Origin: Strigamia acuminata
Lineage: Eukaryota; Arthropoda; Chilopoda; Geophilomorpha; Linotaeniidae
Assembly: GCA_949358305.1 (NCBI GenBank)
Contig: OX442319.1
Coordinates: 9,362,001 to 9,426,000 of the forward strand
Direction of reading: 5' to 3'
DNA: 64,000 nt
Of this stretch, positions 54,030 to 64,000 are shown piece after piece; the stretch's first letter is position 1, and each line of letters begins with the position of its first letter. The notes beneath the pieces were generated by a model. That model saw only the letters and a program-made list of their open reading frames with translations, was not told where the DNA came from and searched no databases. Both the position numbers and the translations under genes were made by a program.

Positions 54030-55085
54030 AACTGATTTTCATTGATTTTAAGTCGATTTTTATTGGTTTTGGATCAATTTTTATTGGTTTTATCGATTTT
54101 TATTAGTTTAATGTCACTTTTTATTGGTTTTGTATCGATTTTTATTAGTTTAATGTCACTTTTTATTGGTTTTGTATCGATTTTTATGGGTTTTATCAAT
54201 TTATATTGTTTTTTTTTTGTTGATTTTTATTTCTTTTAGTTGCGTTGAGTCGATTGTTTATTGATTTTATCGATTTTTATTAGTTTAATTTCACTTTTTA
54301 TCAGTGCTGGACTGGCCCGTGGCCGCTGTGGTCTGTCGCAGCCTGCTGTGACCTGTTCCGACTTCATTAATTGTGGCCCGGACACCCAGATTTCCCGGCA
54401 ATAAATTTGTTCCCAGTCCAGCCCTGCTTTTTATTGGTTTTGTATCGATTTTTATGGGTTTTATCAATTCATATTGTTTTTTTTTGTTGATTTTTATTTC
54501 TTTTAGTTGCGTTGAGTCGATTGCTTATTGATTTTATCGATATTTATAAGTTTAATGTCACTTTTTATTGGTTTTCGTATCGATTTTTATGGGTTTTATC
54601 AATTTATATTGTTTTTTTTGTTGATTTTTATTTCTTTTAGTTGCGTTGAGTCGATTGTTTATTGATTTTAGTTGATTACTTATCGATTTTATTGATTTCT
54701 ACTTGATTATCTATTGATTTTATTGATTTCTACTTGATTATCTAATTACTAAAATCATTAAAATCAAGAAAAATTCAATCAAAAATCAATAAAATTGATA
54801 AAAAATCAACTAAAAATCAATAAAATCGATTAGTAATCAACTAAAAATCAATAAAATCGATAAGTAATCAACTAAAATCAAGAAAAAATCAACTGAAAGC
54901 AACTAAAAGAAATAAAAATCGACAAAAAAAAAACAATAAAAATTGAGAACACCAATAAAAATCGGTAAAACCAATAAAAATCGGTAAAACCAATAAAAAT
55001 CGATACAAAACCAATAACAATCGACATAAAACTAAGAAAAATCGACATAAAACCGATAAAATTCGACATAACCAATAAAAATTGT
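54030..55085. repeat. inverted minisatellite arrays inside the fold-back element
   Basis: 54030-54720 repeats units with tttttattggttttgtatcg; 54750-55085 has the reverse-complement units (cgatacaaaaccaataa, aatcgacataaaac). Unit spacing is irregular, ~20 to 55 bp. Confidence 0.85.
54302..54426. mobile_element. hAT-type MITE nested in the array (125 bp)
   Basis: Ends CAGTGCTGGACTGG / CCAGTCCAGCCCTG with exact 8-bp TSDs CTTTTTAT (54294-54301, 54427-54434). GC-rich island in the AT-rich array. Confidence 0.92.
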
Positions 55086-55329
55086 TATCACCGTAACAGT
55101 AGTGTTTACTAGGTTGTATGCAAAATGGCGACTTGAGATTTAGTGACGTCATCTCACAGAAGGTGAGCATTGTGGCGGAAGTGGTTATTGAGTTACATCT
55201 CCTTCTCACCTCCTTGGTTAAACTATTGGAGGTAATTGAATAAAGATTAAACCTCCATTAATTGGACACTTTTCTGTCCAATAAAATTTTTATTTCATTT
55301 TATTTAAAATTAATTTTTTGTTGGGCCAA

Positions 55330-55410
55330 TTAGTTAAGGTTCCACCTTGCTCCTTGTAGGCATCCTCGATCACTAAAGCAAATGTCCATTCTGCAATCTG
55401 AGCAAAAAGC
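55330..55410 (-). pseudogene. Cys-rich terminal exon, copy b
   Basis: Reads FCSDCRMDICFSDRGCLQGA then RWNLN and TAA (55332-55330). CxxC is kept while the following Gly is Arg. It lies just right of the fold-back element. Confidence 0.42.
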
Positions 55411-56261
55411 ATGCATTACTCAGACTACATCCGTAATGTTCGTCGCTTTTCAACAAAAAAGACGCGTTTATACAAAATGGAAACGTGAACGCACTTTCGA
55501 TGTAGCTATAAACGGAAAGAAAAACTTAAAAATTAACACTTTGAACCGAAAAATAACGAGGAAAAATGGGACGAAAAACGAAAAAACGAGGGAAAAACAG
55601 GGAAAAAAAACCAAAACGATGAAAAAAAAATGAAAAAACGGAAAATCTGAGGAAAGAAATGACTAATGAAACGTCAGATGAGGCAGATGAAATGGTTGAA
55701 TTGTGCCGAAAAATCTAGAACTTACAAGTCAGTAAATAGTTGGAATCGCGAAGCGTCTGGAACGCACCAAGGCCAGTGGCGGCATTTTGAATACAAATAA
55801 AGCCAATAGGTGCATTCAAAGTTAAAATTTAAATTTGACTTATCATAATCTGAATTATCAATAATTCACGTAAGTCATTTGGTTAAACTCCATACAAAGT
55901 GAACAATTATTTGGCTGATGTGGCTGAAATATCTTACCAGTCACAGGAAATGATGTAATTTACATCACTGAAAAGATAATTCAATTGCAATAAGTGGCCT
56001 ATTGATAAGTCACTCCAATCATGACTTATCAATAAGTGGCTGATGGAAAAATTCCTCCAATCATGGCTGAGCACATGAATTATTTGGCCACTGGAATAAG
56101 TCATTCAAGATGGATGCCCCCAGTCAGTCTATCATGAAAAGAGGAATCCAGCAAGAAACTGGTCAAGGACTCAAGAAATGAGCAGTGCTCATTACCTAGC
56201 TGAACAGCCATACTTAGGCAAAAGCAAGGTTAGTAATTGCTGACATTTTAAAAAACAAATT

Positions 56262-56735
56262 TATGTTTTCGAGCGCACGTCGATCGTACGATTGCCAGGG
56301 CCGCACATTTCCGACACGTTCGCGGCGTCGACCGCTAATCGACGAGGAACGTTGCACAGACGTTCGCGGACAACGAGGAACGTCGCACGGACGTTCGCGA
56401 ACAACGAGGAACGTCGCCGAAACGTTCGCGAAGGACGTGCCGTGCAGCACAGAAAGCGCCCAGACGACGATTTGTACTATTTGGACTCGTGCGAGGCATT
56501 TTTGAACGTTTTGCATGTTTTTGGACGTTTTTTGGACCCAAATTTCGAGAGGAAAACACACGTGAAGTGTGGGAATCGATTTGGACACCATAGACCAGCG
56601 AAAATTGCGAATTTCGGACATTTTGACCAGAAAAATACACGTGAAGTGTGTGGATTGTTTCGGATATTTCAACCAGTAGAATTATGGATATTTTGGACCA
56701 GATTTCCAAGGAAAAGCACGTGAAGTGCACCAGAT
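56262..56735 (+). other. CpG-rich cargo with coding-like and E-box repeats
   Basis: 56262-56480 is dense in CpG and contains three imperfect ~27-30-bp repeats (gaacgtcgcacggacgttcg). 56555-56735 has three ~78-bp units, each with CACGTGAAGTG (E-box CACGTG). A 143-codon plus frame (56292-56723) is open across both; its C-terminal part (DLYYLDSCEAFLNVLHVFGR) is not repeat-like. A captured host exon is possible. No family recognised. Confidence 0.4.
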
Positions 56736-57294
56736 GACTTCACAAACCTTTCAACTTCTTGAAAACATCATTTTTGAAGATTTTCTTGATTTATTTGAAT
56801 TTTTGAATTTTTTTTTGAATTTATTCATTGAATATTATTGTAAACTAGCTTAGTGTTCTGTTAGCATTTTACTCACCTAATTGTAAGAGCGCTACTAACC
56901 TGCAAACATTGAACCTCGTTTGCATGTAATTTATGTTTTGAGCATTTCCACTGGGCAGTGGATTTTTTTTTAGTGAAAATAGTACTTTTTCAACATTAAT
57001 ATTTTTATTTTTATAAAGAGTTAATTTTTTAGTAAATATATTGGATTAAATTAAATTAAATTAAATAAATTAAATAAAATATGTTTTTTTTTTGTGAATA
57101 TATTAAAGTAAGTTAATTTTTTTTTGAACATATTAAATTAATATTTTTTAAATAAATGAATGTTTTTCTGTAAATATCAAAAAATACATGAGTGTTATTT
57201 AGTAAATATTTTTTTAAAAAAATGCATGCTTTTTAACAGATTTTAAAACATTTTTTATATATGTAAAAATGGATAAAATAAATCATTAAAAACT
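56736..57294. other. AT-rich interior of the 1934-bp element
   Basis: Long A/T runs and attaaat-type simple sequence. No gene. Confidence 0.6.
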
Positions 57295-57560
57295 AGGTAA
57301 AAATCATGAAAAACTGGGTGAAAATCGTAAAAAATCGTGTAAAACAAGATAAAAATTGTGAAAACCTCGGTAAATATCGTGTAAAATCGTGAAAAACGAT
57401 AAAAATCATGTAAAATCGTGAAAAACTGGGTAAAAATCGTGTAAAATAATGAAAAACTGGGTAAAAAGGGTAAAAATCGTGACAAACTGGGTAAAAATCG
57501 TGAAAGCCTCGGTAAAAATCGTCAAAAACTGTAAAAATCGTCAAAAATCGTCAAAAACTG
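57295..57560. repeat. ~20-bp minisatellite (GGTAAAAATCGTGAAAAACT)
   Basis: About 13 degenerate head-to-tail units inside the 1934-bp element. The minus-strand open frames of 76-83 aa are repeat translations. Confidence 0.9.
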
Positions 57561-58359
57561 GGTGAAAAGTCTTGAAAAGCTTGTAAAAAATCATGAAAAT
57601 AAGCAGATTATGATTTTTCAAATTTCGATTATCATCTGATGATGTAAATTGCATCATTTCCTGTGACTGTTAAGTCAAATCAGTCAAATCAGTCAAATCA
57701 GTCATTTCAGTCAAATAATTCATTTGACTTTGAATGCACCTAATGTTAAAATGAAAACACCTGAACTTTAGAGCTTAACGAACTAATCCAAACTTCAGTA
57801 ATGTTTGTGCAAAAGGACAATTTGAGGTGCTCATTAACGGACAATTTTTAACTGATTGCAGCTACCTCTTCTATATTTACAAAATATTTAAACATCAAGA
57901 AAGCACACAGAAAAAAATTTAACTTTTGTTAAATCTGTGACAGATTTAGAGAATGAGGCGTGTAAACTGATTAGATCTTGGGTGTCAACTGTTTTATTAC
58001 AAAAAGAGAAAGGCGAGTTGCTAGGCACTAATATGGATTGCGAATTCCATGTCGTCATCAATCCCTGGCTACCAATGGTCGGCGAACGCAATCGGTCTCC
58101 TCAATCCATTCTTGTCGCTGTGTCAACACGGCACCAAAACCCACAGGTGAAGCGTCAACAATTAGTTGTTTCAGCATCCTTTTGAAAGAATGCCCTTCAT
58201 TTTGTCGCCAAACATTACTCCCTGGAGGAAGATTTGATTAAGAAGACTGGTTTGGTTAGGTTTGTGGGGGGTCAGACATTCTTAGGAATTCGATGTTTTC
58301 GGTTTGGATGGTCGTGATGGAGCGGAGAGTTGCATTCCTCTCTCGAACGAGGAGAGGAA

Positions 58360-58503
58360 TTAGTTGATGATCCATCGTGCTCCACGGAGGTCTCCTCGGT
58401 CTGTAAAACAAATGTTCCCGCCACAATTTGAGCAAAATGTTCTTGGTGTCACATTGATAGGGTGAAATGTAGCAAATATAGTTGTTGGTTTGGTTCGATT
58501 TGC
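58360..58503 (-). CDS. Cys-rich terminal exon in X2, unrecognised gene
   Basis: 144 nt from an acceptor (acaattgccttag) to TAA: 47 residues beginning ANRTKPTTIF, through HPINVTPRTFCSNCGGNICF, to TDRGDLRGARWIIN. At least seven copies of this exon are scattered over 31.5-62.9 kb on the minus strand, varying as FC(S/P)(N/D/A)CG..ICF.DRG(D/C)L..A(R/T)W..N-stop. The amino-acid pattern and the stop position are kept although the DNA differs, so the ancestor was coding. The Cx2C...C arrangement could bind a metal. No family recognised. Upstream exons may include 60008-60144. Confidence 0.48.
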   Translation of the reverse strand, partial: ANRTKPTTIFATFHPINVTPRTFCSNCGGNICFTDRGDLRGARWIIN

Positions 58504-58759
58504 CTAAGGCAATTGTCATTTTCATACTCTACTGTCTGTCGCAGGTGGAATGATCTTGTCCGCATAGAATCATCTAAAAACTGAAGATGATGTTGAAAAT
58601 TAACGAGCTGCGGTGTATGGCTAAACTGGGTTAAAAGTAGCATTTTATTATAAAAACGTATAGCCATAAAGGCCAGTGGCTAGTGTTACCATTCGTTGTG
58701 GTGGGTTGTAGCCAAGGCAAGAATCATGTTGATTTCATTCATTATTAAATTTCTTTCTA

Positions 58760-59217
58760 TACTCAAACTCACCATAAGAGACACACCAGTAACAACAGTT
58801 CCTATTGGCCGCCTATTCACTGGTGTAGGGCTACATAAAAGTAGGCCAAAATACAAACGCTTGAGTTACGAGAAGCCATTTTGTGTCCAGACATAACAAT
58901 CAATCTTACATTTGAAAACCAGCTGGAGAAAGCAACCGATAAATTTAACGAACTAAACAATCATGTAATTTGAAGAAGTTAAAACATAACACATTGCTTT
59001 CAGACTTTTTACAATATTTTATTACTACATATAAGTCAATTTACACCATTTCAAATACCGAAAATAAACAAAGTAATAAAAATCACAAGAAACCTACTTT
59101 TCCTGGTAGAATAATACAGGCAGCAGTAAGGAGTAAATAGGCTCGGCCACAGTTTCCGGTGGGCTCGGCCAATAGGAACTGTTGTTAGTGGTGTGTCTCT
59201 TATGGTGAGTTTGAGTA
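58760..59217. mobile_element. mariner-type MITE (458 bp)
   Basis: Inverted repeats of about 50 bp (TACTCAAACTCACCATAAGA / TCTTATGGTGAGTTTGAGTA), extending through ccaataggaactgttgtta, flanked by TA (58758-58759, 59218-59219). The empty site in X1 is at 36582 (ttctttctagtggcat). No transposase. Confidence 0.88.
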
Positions 59218-60007
59218 TAGTGGCATATCCATCATTTAAGTTTGTTTTTCTTGTCGTTGAGAGAAAACAGTTGTACGGAAGTAACAAGTTGTTGGAGTCG
59301 ACTTGATGGAGTCGGCGTAGGTGTGGATGAGATTGAAAGGTGCAGCAAAGCCCACATCTCATTTCTCAATATCCAAATAAGAAACATCGCCAGTAGTGCT
59401 TTCCGCTTGCAAATGTATGTCGGGGAATTAAAATACAACCGGCGCTCAAATGCAGCCAAAAAATAGAGATTTTCCCTTTCAGACACATGGGTCTAACATA
59501 TATATATTATTTTCATTTGTAACATACAGTAAGTCGTCGCCCACAAAAAATTTTGTCCCCTTTGTACTGTAATGGCCACTTGCAGTGCAGTGCACCGAAA
59601 AATGCAACAAATTAACGAGGGTAAAAAAAAGCCAGAGCTCACGAATAAAATTTCTACATCCTTTTTATGAAAAAAGTAAAAAGTAAAGTCCTAGTTAAAC
59701 GATTGAAGGTAATGGAATAAAGATTAAACAAAAACAAAATTAGAAAGTACTTGTAAAGTTTAAAGAGTGTAATTGCTCTTTCAACGTTATTGTATTTGAT
59801 TGATTTTTCTTTGCTGTATTAATACAATAACTCAATGGAGCCTAATCTACCAAGTGTCCCAGCGACAATTCAGTATCGCCATCCATAAATGGATGCGGTC
59901 CAGCAACTTGTGACCGATAACCGGCCACTGCAACACCATTCCCACATGGCCCAGTCCAACCCTACCCGCCAATAAATTTTGCATTACGAATTGTTTTGCT
60001 GGCTTAC

Positions 60008-60144
60008 AATGCACCTGGATACCCACCAAACGCATCAAGATCGCCGAAAATAAACAATTCACTGCAGAAAAGACACTTAGCGGTTTTAAGGTCGTAAACG
60101 ATATAAAATGCTCCGCAAATCATTTCAGGACCAGGAAAATTTGC
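60008..60144 (-). CDS. exon-like segment conserved in both duplicates (X2)
   Basis: 137 nt, same splice sites as 37316-37452. Reads ANFPGPEMICGAFYIVYDLK, TAKCLFCSELFIFGDLDAFG, GYPGA+2 nt. Together with X1 it shows mainly conservative or silent change. Product unknown. Confidence 0.45.
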
Positions 60145-60610
60145 CTTTCAAAATCTTTTTTGACTTGAGACTTGTTTTATGGCACTCGGACCATGTGGAT
60201 GAACACCACAAAGTATTGAATATTGTCAAGTTAAACAAATTTCACATAAAAAAAATACGTTTAACTAGCGAACAAGTAATGAAAACCTAGTTTAAACCCT
60301 TTTTCTGTGTCAGCTGATAATGGGAGCATGGCACTTGATGTACCCGATATACCATTAAATCATCTAAAATGGATACGGTTGCAGTCCTCATTACTAAGTA
60401 AAGAAAAGAAAATATAAAGTTTAAGTTTGTATTACACAAACTACACACTAGTATAACCTAATGATTAATCCATCTTGGTTTATCATGTTTTGATGACGAA
60501 AAATTCGACGGCCACATGGTAAAAACCAAGAAAGGACAAACTTTAGACGGTGCAGAATAAATCCAAATTGGAATATGATGCCTTTTCAAACAGAACAACC
60601 TTGGTTTTAA

Positions 60611-60894
60611 CAGAAGCGGATGGCGACAGAAAAGCTCCTCAGCCAGGAGACCAATGAAATTAAAGACACAAACCAGGAATGACTAACGCGTAATACCATA
60701 TCCCCACTAAATAAGTGCCCATTTTTCCACCACATTAGAAAAACCAGGTAAGGTGAGGTTCGCGGGGGGTCAAGGGGGGCGCTAGCCCCCCCTTGTTAGG
60801 AAAAAAAAGAAAAAAAACCTAGAACACGCGAAAAACCAAGAAACGGCATTAGTCACTCCTGGCTGAGGAGCTTTTCTGTCGCCAGGCGCTACTG
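60611..60894. mobile_element. 284-bp TIR element (CAGNAGCG..TGGCGACAG ends)
   Basis: Inverted repeats CAGAAGCGGATGGCGACAGA / TCTGTCGCCAGGCGCTACTG continuing through aaaagctcctcagccaggag. Flanks (g)gttttaa and gtcttaac suggest an imperfect 7-8-bp duplication. The empty counterpart in X1 is at ~37915 (ttgttcttaacaaacaacc). Probably hAT-like. Confidence 0.7.
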
Positions 60895-61648
60895 GTCTTA
60901 ACAAACAATCACTGATTTATATAGATAACACACGGTTGGCACCAATAAATCTAACAATTGGAAGGGCAAAACAATTCAAGTTGCACACAGAAACCAGAAT
61001 TAAGTCCCAGTAATTAATTTTCAATTGTTAAAAATTGGTTTCTATGGAAACGGGCGTGGCAACGGGTGGGCGGAGCTTACTCTAAAAGTTGCTGTTTCGG
61101 TCCTACGCCTGGCAGAACCTTGTTTCCAGCAGTCCTGTGTGATCGTGGGGGCTGGCAAACAATCGTGTAATGAAGGACGAGTGCAAATGGCCGTTTTTTG
61201 GGCCTAAACCGCGACACTGTCAAGGAGAGAGTTGCGCTCTCCTTTCCCTGGAATCTGGTGGTGGCTTCAGTCTTTCCCGGTCGTTTTGCAAAGCTCACTT
61301 GTTGCCTGGTTGAAGCAGTAAGACCAAAGAAAAAGCCTTAGCACCAAAACAAAACCGTTTTTATTCACGGAACAGAAAACATAACGACAAACTTAATGGA
61401 TAAAATCTTAATAACAACTGCCGTAGCAACGGCACAAAAACAAAGGCACGTGGGAGCACGTGTCAAATACAATAGGCGGAAATATAATGGTAATTGTTGC
61501 CACTTAGGCCTAAAAATGTAATACAGTGCCAAATCAAGGGGCATAAGAGCTTCACTGCTCAGCAGTGCCAACTAAAGTAAACAATTACAAGCTTTCACAT
61601 AATAAACTTGAACATAATACACGAAAATACATCAGAGAAATAAAGACA

Positions 61649-61977
61649 TTAATCCTCGTAAAATAGCTAAAATTAATTACCCCGAAAAATAATGAAATTG
61701 AAAACCCAAATTCCTACTTAACACCGAGCGATCAGAAACGATAGGACGTGCCGATGAGCGAGGCTGCGAACGTCCAACCATCCGAGGACGAAACAAAACA
61801 ACAGGTATGAATTGTAAAAACAATTCCAAATACTAAGATATTAAAACCCCGCGTCCCGCAACTACATCGAGCTTTAATAACAACAAGCGCAGGGGCGGAA
61901 AAACAAACCGAATTGGGCGTAAGTTTGACTTATAATTATCATGGGACAAAGAACAAGGCAATAAACATCTCTTTTTC
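61649..61977 (+). other. possible first exon(s) of an unidentified gene
   Basis: 61754-61804 reads MSEAANVQPSEDETKQQ from an ATG in good context (gtgccgatgag) and ends exactly at a donor (CAG|GTATGA). A second small candidate, 61893-61918, lies between gcgcag and GTAAGT. The segment is single-copy in the window and ends abruptly at a repeat (61978). It could be the 5' end of a gene running to the right. Low support. Confidence 0.3.
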
Positions 61978-63310
61978 AACTACTCGCTACATTTCATTAC
62001 ATTTTTGGTTCCATTGTGTTGAATGTGTATTATTTTTGTATTGTAAGACCACACTTCAGAAATAAGTGTGGCATTTGCATGAATTTGTATCGTAAGTTCA
62101 CACTTTGCAAATGAGTGGAATTCACACAAACCTTTATGAATTGGAAACTTTAATTTTATTTGATTTAAAATTAATATTTTGTTGGGCCTCATGTGGACTA
62201 GACAACGGCCAGCAAACACATTATTTTGCATGCATTGTTGAATCTGAATGTGTATATCACTTGTCGAAGCAATTGACCACAAATGTTAAATAGGATTTAT
62301 TTCGGCTCTGGAAGTAGTTTGAGCACTTTGTTTTATGTTTGAAGTAATTTAGTAGAGCTTCTTGTAAATGTGGGAAATACCGGAACTAAGTGAATAGTTG
62401 GAACCGACGGGCGATAAACACGCCAATTTAAGATCTAATCCCAACTTCCGTAATGTTTGTGCAAAAGGACAAGTCGAGGTGCTTCATTAATGGAAATTTT
62501 TTAACTGATTGCAGCTAGCTCTTCTGTATTTACAAAATATACATAAGTCGTGTTATAAAAGTTATGAAAGTTAGTTGCAGATAGGATTTTTGTGATGCAA
62601 TAATCTATATGCAGTGATTATAAAAATATATACAACTCTCATCAAATATAATGCAACAAGCAAATTAACAGAGATCAAGAATAAATAAATTTTATTTAAA
62701 ATTAATATTTTGTTGGGACAATTAGTTGAGGATCCACCTTGCTCCTTGTATAGACATCCTCGATTGGAAAAATTAATGTCTTTGCCACAATCTGCGCAAT
62801 GAGCTGTTGGTGTCACATTGATAGGGTAAAAGGGTTTGATACGGTTCGATTTGGCTAAAGCAATTGTCATTTTCACATTCGATTGTATTTCCAAGGAGGA
62901 ATCATCTTGTCCACAAAGAATCATCCAAAAACTGAAGATGATTATGAAAACTAAACAGCTGCGGTATGGTTAAAGTTTGGGCTATAAGCAGCATTCTATC
63001 GGTAAAGCTTCTTGTAAGCTTAAAACATTATCAAAATACTTGAAATGAAAAAACATGAAATGAAAACACTTGAAGTGAAAACAGTTGAAAAATTGAAAAA
63101 AAACTTGAAAATACTTGAAATCATATTTGGATGATTTTGCAGTTTCTGCAGTAGTTTATTCTACAACGTTTCCCACAAAAGTTCTGTTTCCTTTGTACTG
63201 TAATGGCCACATGCAGTTCACCTAAAAATGCAACCAATTAACGAGTGTAAAAAAACCAGAGCTCAAGAATAAAATTTTTATATCCTTTTTATGAAAAAAA
63301 AGTAAAAAGT
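61978..63310 (+). repeat. innexin-flank repeat and dispersed modules, copy P2
   Basis: 61978-62360 repeats 30880-31285. 62380-62430 holds the empty site of the fold-back element. 62440-63310 repeats 31285-32230. A relic of the Cys-rich exon lies within. Confidence 0.75.
62720..62862 (-). pseudogene. Cys-rich terminal exon, copy f
   Basis: After acceptor acaattgctttag it reads NRIKPFYPINVTPTAHCADC then GKDINFSNRGCLYKEQGG. The frame then shifts so the usual RW..N stop is lost. The CxxCG core is retained. Confidence 0.42.
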
Positions 63311-64000
63311 TGTCACGTCGTAGTCGACTTTTTAACAATGGTTTCGGAAATTTAAGAATTTCCAGGGATTGTAATAACCAGAAAATTTAGGTTCGCAGGC
63401 GCTGCAACTCTTAAAACTTTGCCGGGGGTGGTAGCTAGGTTAAGACAGCGTCTATTCGTGAAATCTGTATTTTATGGGTGCAGGATTCAATTCGGGCGCC
63501 GTACAAAATGGCGAACGTTGATACTTCGAATTTAAGACCAAAATATCGCTCTTCACTAGGGAAAATGTCGTCATATGCTAGGCGTACTTACGAAGAGTAT
63601 GTTTCTTCTCCTGGACACGCGCAAACGTTGGGTGAACGCGCAAACAGGTACCAAACCGCAGACAACGTCGTCGAACCGTCGATAATGAAATGAATACGCA
63701 ATTGAGACGAGTATGAGTTCAAAATGTCTAGGCTGAGGAGGAAGTCACAGTCGTGGCATAAAATGTATTGACGAATTGAGACCGTCGAATACGCCTTTTT
63801 TCCAGTAATTTGTACGCAAATAATGGGCAAATAATAAATGTTGTGGTTAGTTAGACTAACATGAGAATTCGGGCTGCAATGTGACCGTATGCGTTGAGAC
63901 GCAACATAATCGCACTTGGAAATCTTCCAGTTTGAGACAGAAGATGTTGACTAGTCGAAGGCGAAAATTATTCTCTCTGTCAAAAATGTCTTGACAGAAC
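63311..64000. mobile_element. partial unknown insertion at right edge, possibly an LTR element
   Basis: The P2 module breaks at 63310 (gtaaaaagt) where copies at 32220 and 53870 continue. The new sequence starts TGTCACGTCGTAGTCGAC, a plausible LTR start, and is less AT-rich than its surroundings. It has a 71-codon plus frame (63478-63693) that includes MSSYARRTYEEYVSSPGHAQ, of unknown family. The other end lies outside the window, so the class cannot be decided. Confidence 0.4.

Larger units (their letters stand above)
53891..55217. mobile_element. TTAA-target fold-back element (1327 bp)
   Basis: Terminal inverted repeats CCAAGGAGGTGAGAAGGAGA / TCTCCTTCTCACCTCCTTGG, flanked by TTAAA on both sides (53886-53890, 55218-55222). 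The empty site is at 32241 (aagttaaactattgg). TTAA targeting fits piggyBac or Kolobok-type transposases. The left half is an array of tttttattggtttt / gtatcgatttttat words and the right half carries their reverse complements, so most of it can fold back. No transposase. Confidence 0.8.
55808..57741. mobile_element. 1934-bp non-autonomous TIR element with CpG-rich cargo
   Basis: Ends AGGTGCATTCAAAG / CTTTGAATGCACCT with 3-bp TSDs AAT (55805-55807, 57742-57744). The empty site is at 34870 (aagccaatgttaaa). Sub-terminal sequence is rich in tgacttatcaataagtggc-like repeats. The interior carries a CpG-rich segment (56262-56480), three E-box repeats (56555-56735) and a minisatellite (57295-57560). 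No transposase seen. A 3-bp duplication fits Harbinger-like or other families, not resolved. Confidence 0.82.
55658..61648 (+). repeat. direct segmental duplication, copy X2
   Basis: Partner of 34733-38675. It contains three insertions (55808-57741, 58760-59217, 60611-60894) whose empty sites are visible in X1, plus exon-like segments at 58360-58503 and 60008-60144. Confidence 0.82.

Overview
This is eukaryotic nuclear DNA, most likely from a protostome invertebrate. The signs are AT-rich sequence, GT-AG introns, two innexin genes (the protostome gap-junction family), Ty3/Gypsy elements, and many short transposons with exact target-site duplications (TSDs). No rRNA, CRISPR array or bacterial operon was seen. 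The species cannot be named from the sequence.

Layout. 1-9.6 kb: AT-rich non-coding DNA with several minisatellites (units mostly 20-21 bp). 9.6-20.2 kb: dispersed repeats and broken gene fragments (a WD40 exon with a stop). A ~2 kb block is present twice; the left copy is split by a compact LTR element (11910-14534) that encodes only Gag and protease. 20.2-22.8 kb: three terminal-inverted-repeat insertions, one a 1026-bp near-perfect palindrome with a tRNA-Ser-like sequence in each arm. 23.6-28.1 kb: the main host locus, a 7-exon mannose-6-phosphate-receptor-like gene followed by a single-exon innexin, both on the minus strand. 41.0-43.8 kb: an inverted, partly deleted copy with a second intact innexin (96.6% identical protein) and one orphan receptor exon. 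44.2-53.2 kb: a 9-kb Ty3/Gypsy element on the minus strand with LTRs that look identical, and a third ORF for a Ulp1/adenain-like cysteine protease in the env position. 30.6-40 kb and 53.2-63.3 kb: direct segmental duplications carrying pieces of at least one unrecognised Cys-rich gene, with different transposons inserted in each copy, so each copy supplies the empty site for the other.

Function. The confident host genes are the receptor-like sorting protein (secretory/lysosomal pathway) and the two innexins (plasma-membrane channels). Most other coding sequence belongs to retrotransposons or is a fragment. The strongest candidate for a new biological system is the Gypsy element with its protease ORF: a splice acceptor lies 7 nt before the ORF3 ATG and a consensus donor lies in the leader, which suggests a spliced subgenomic mRNA of the kind used for env.
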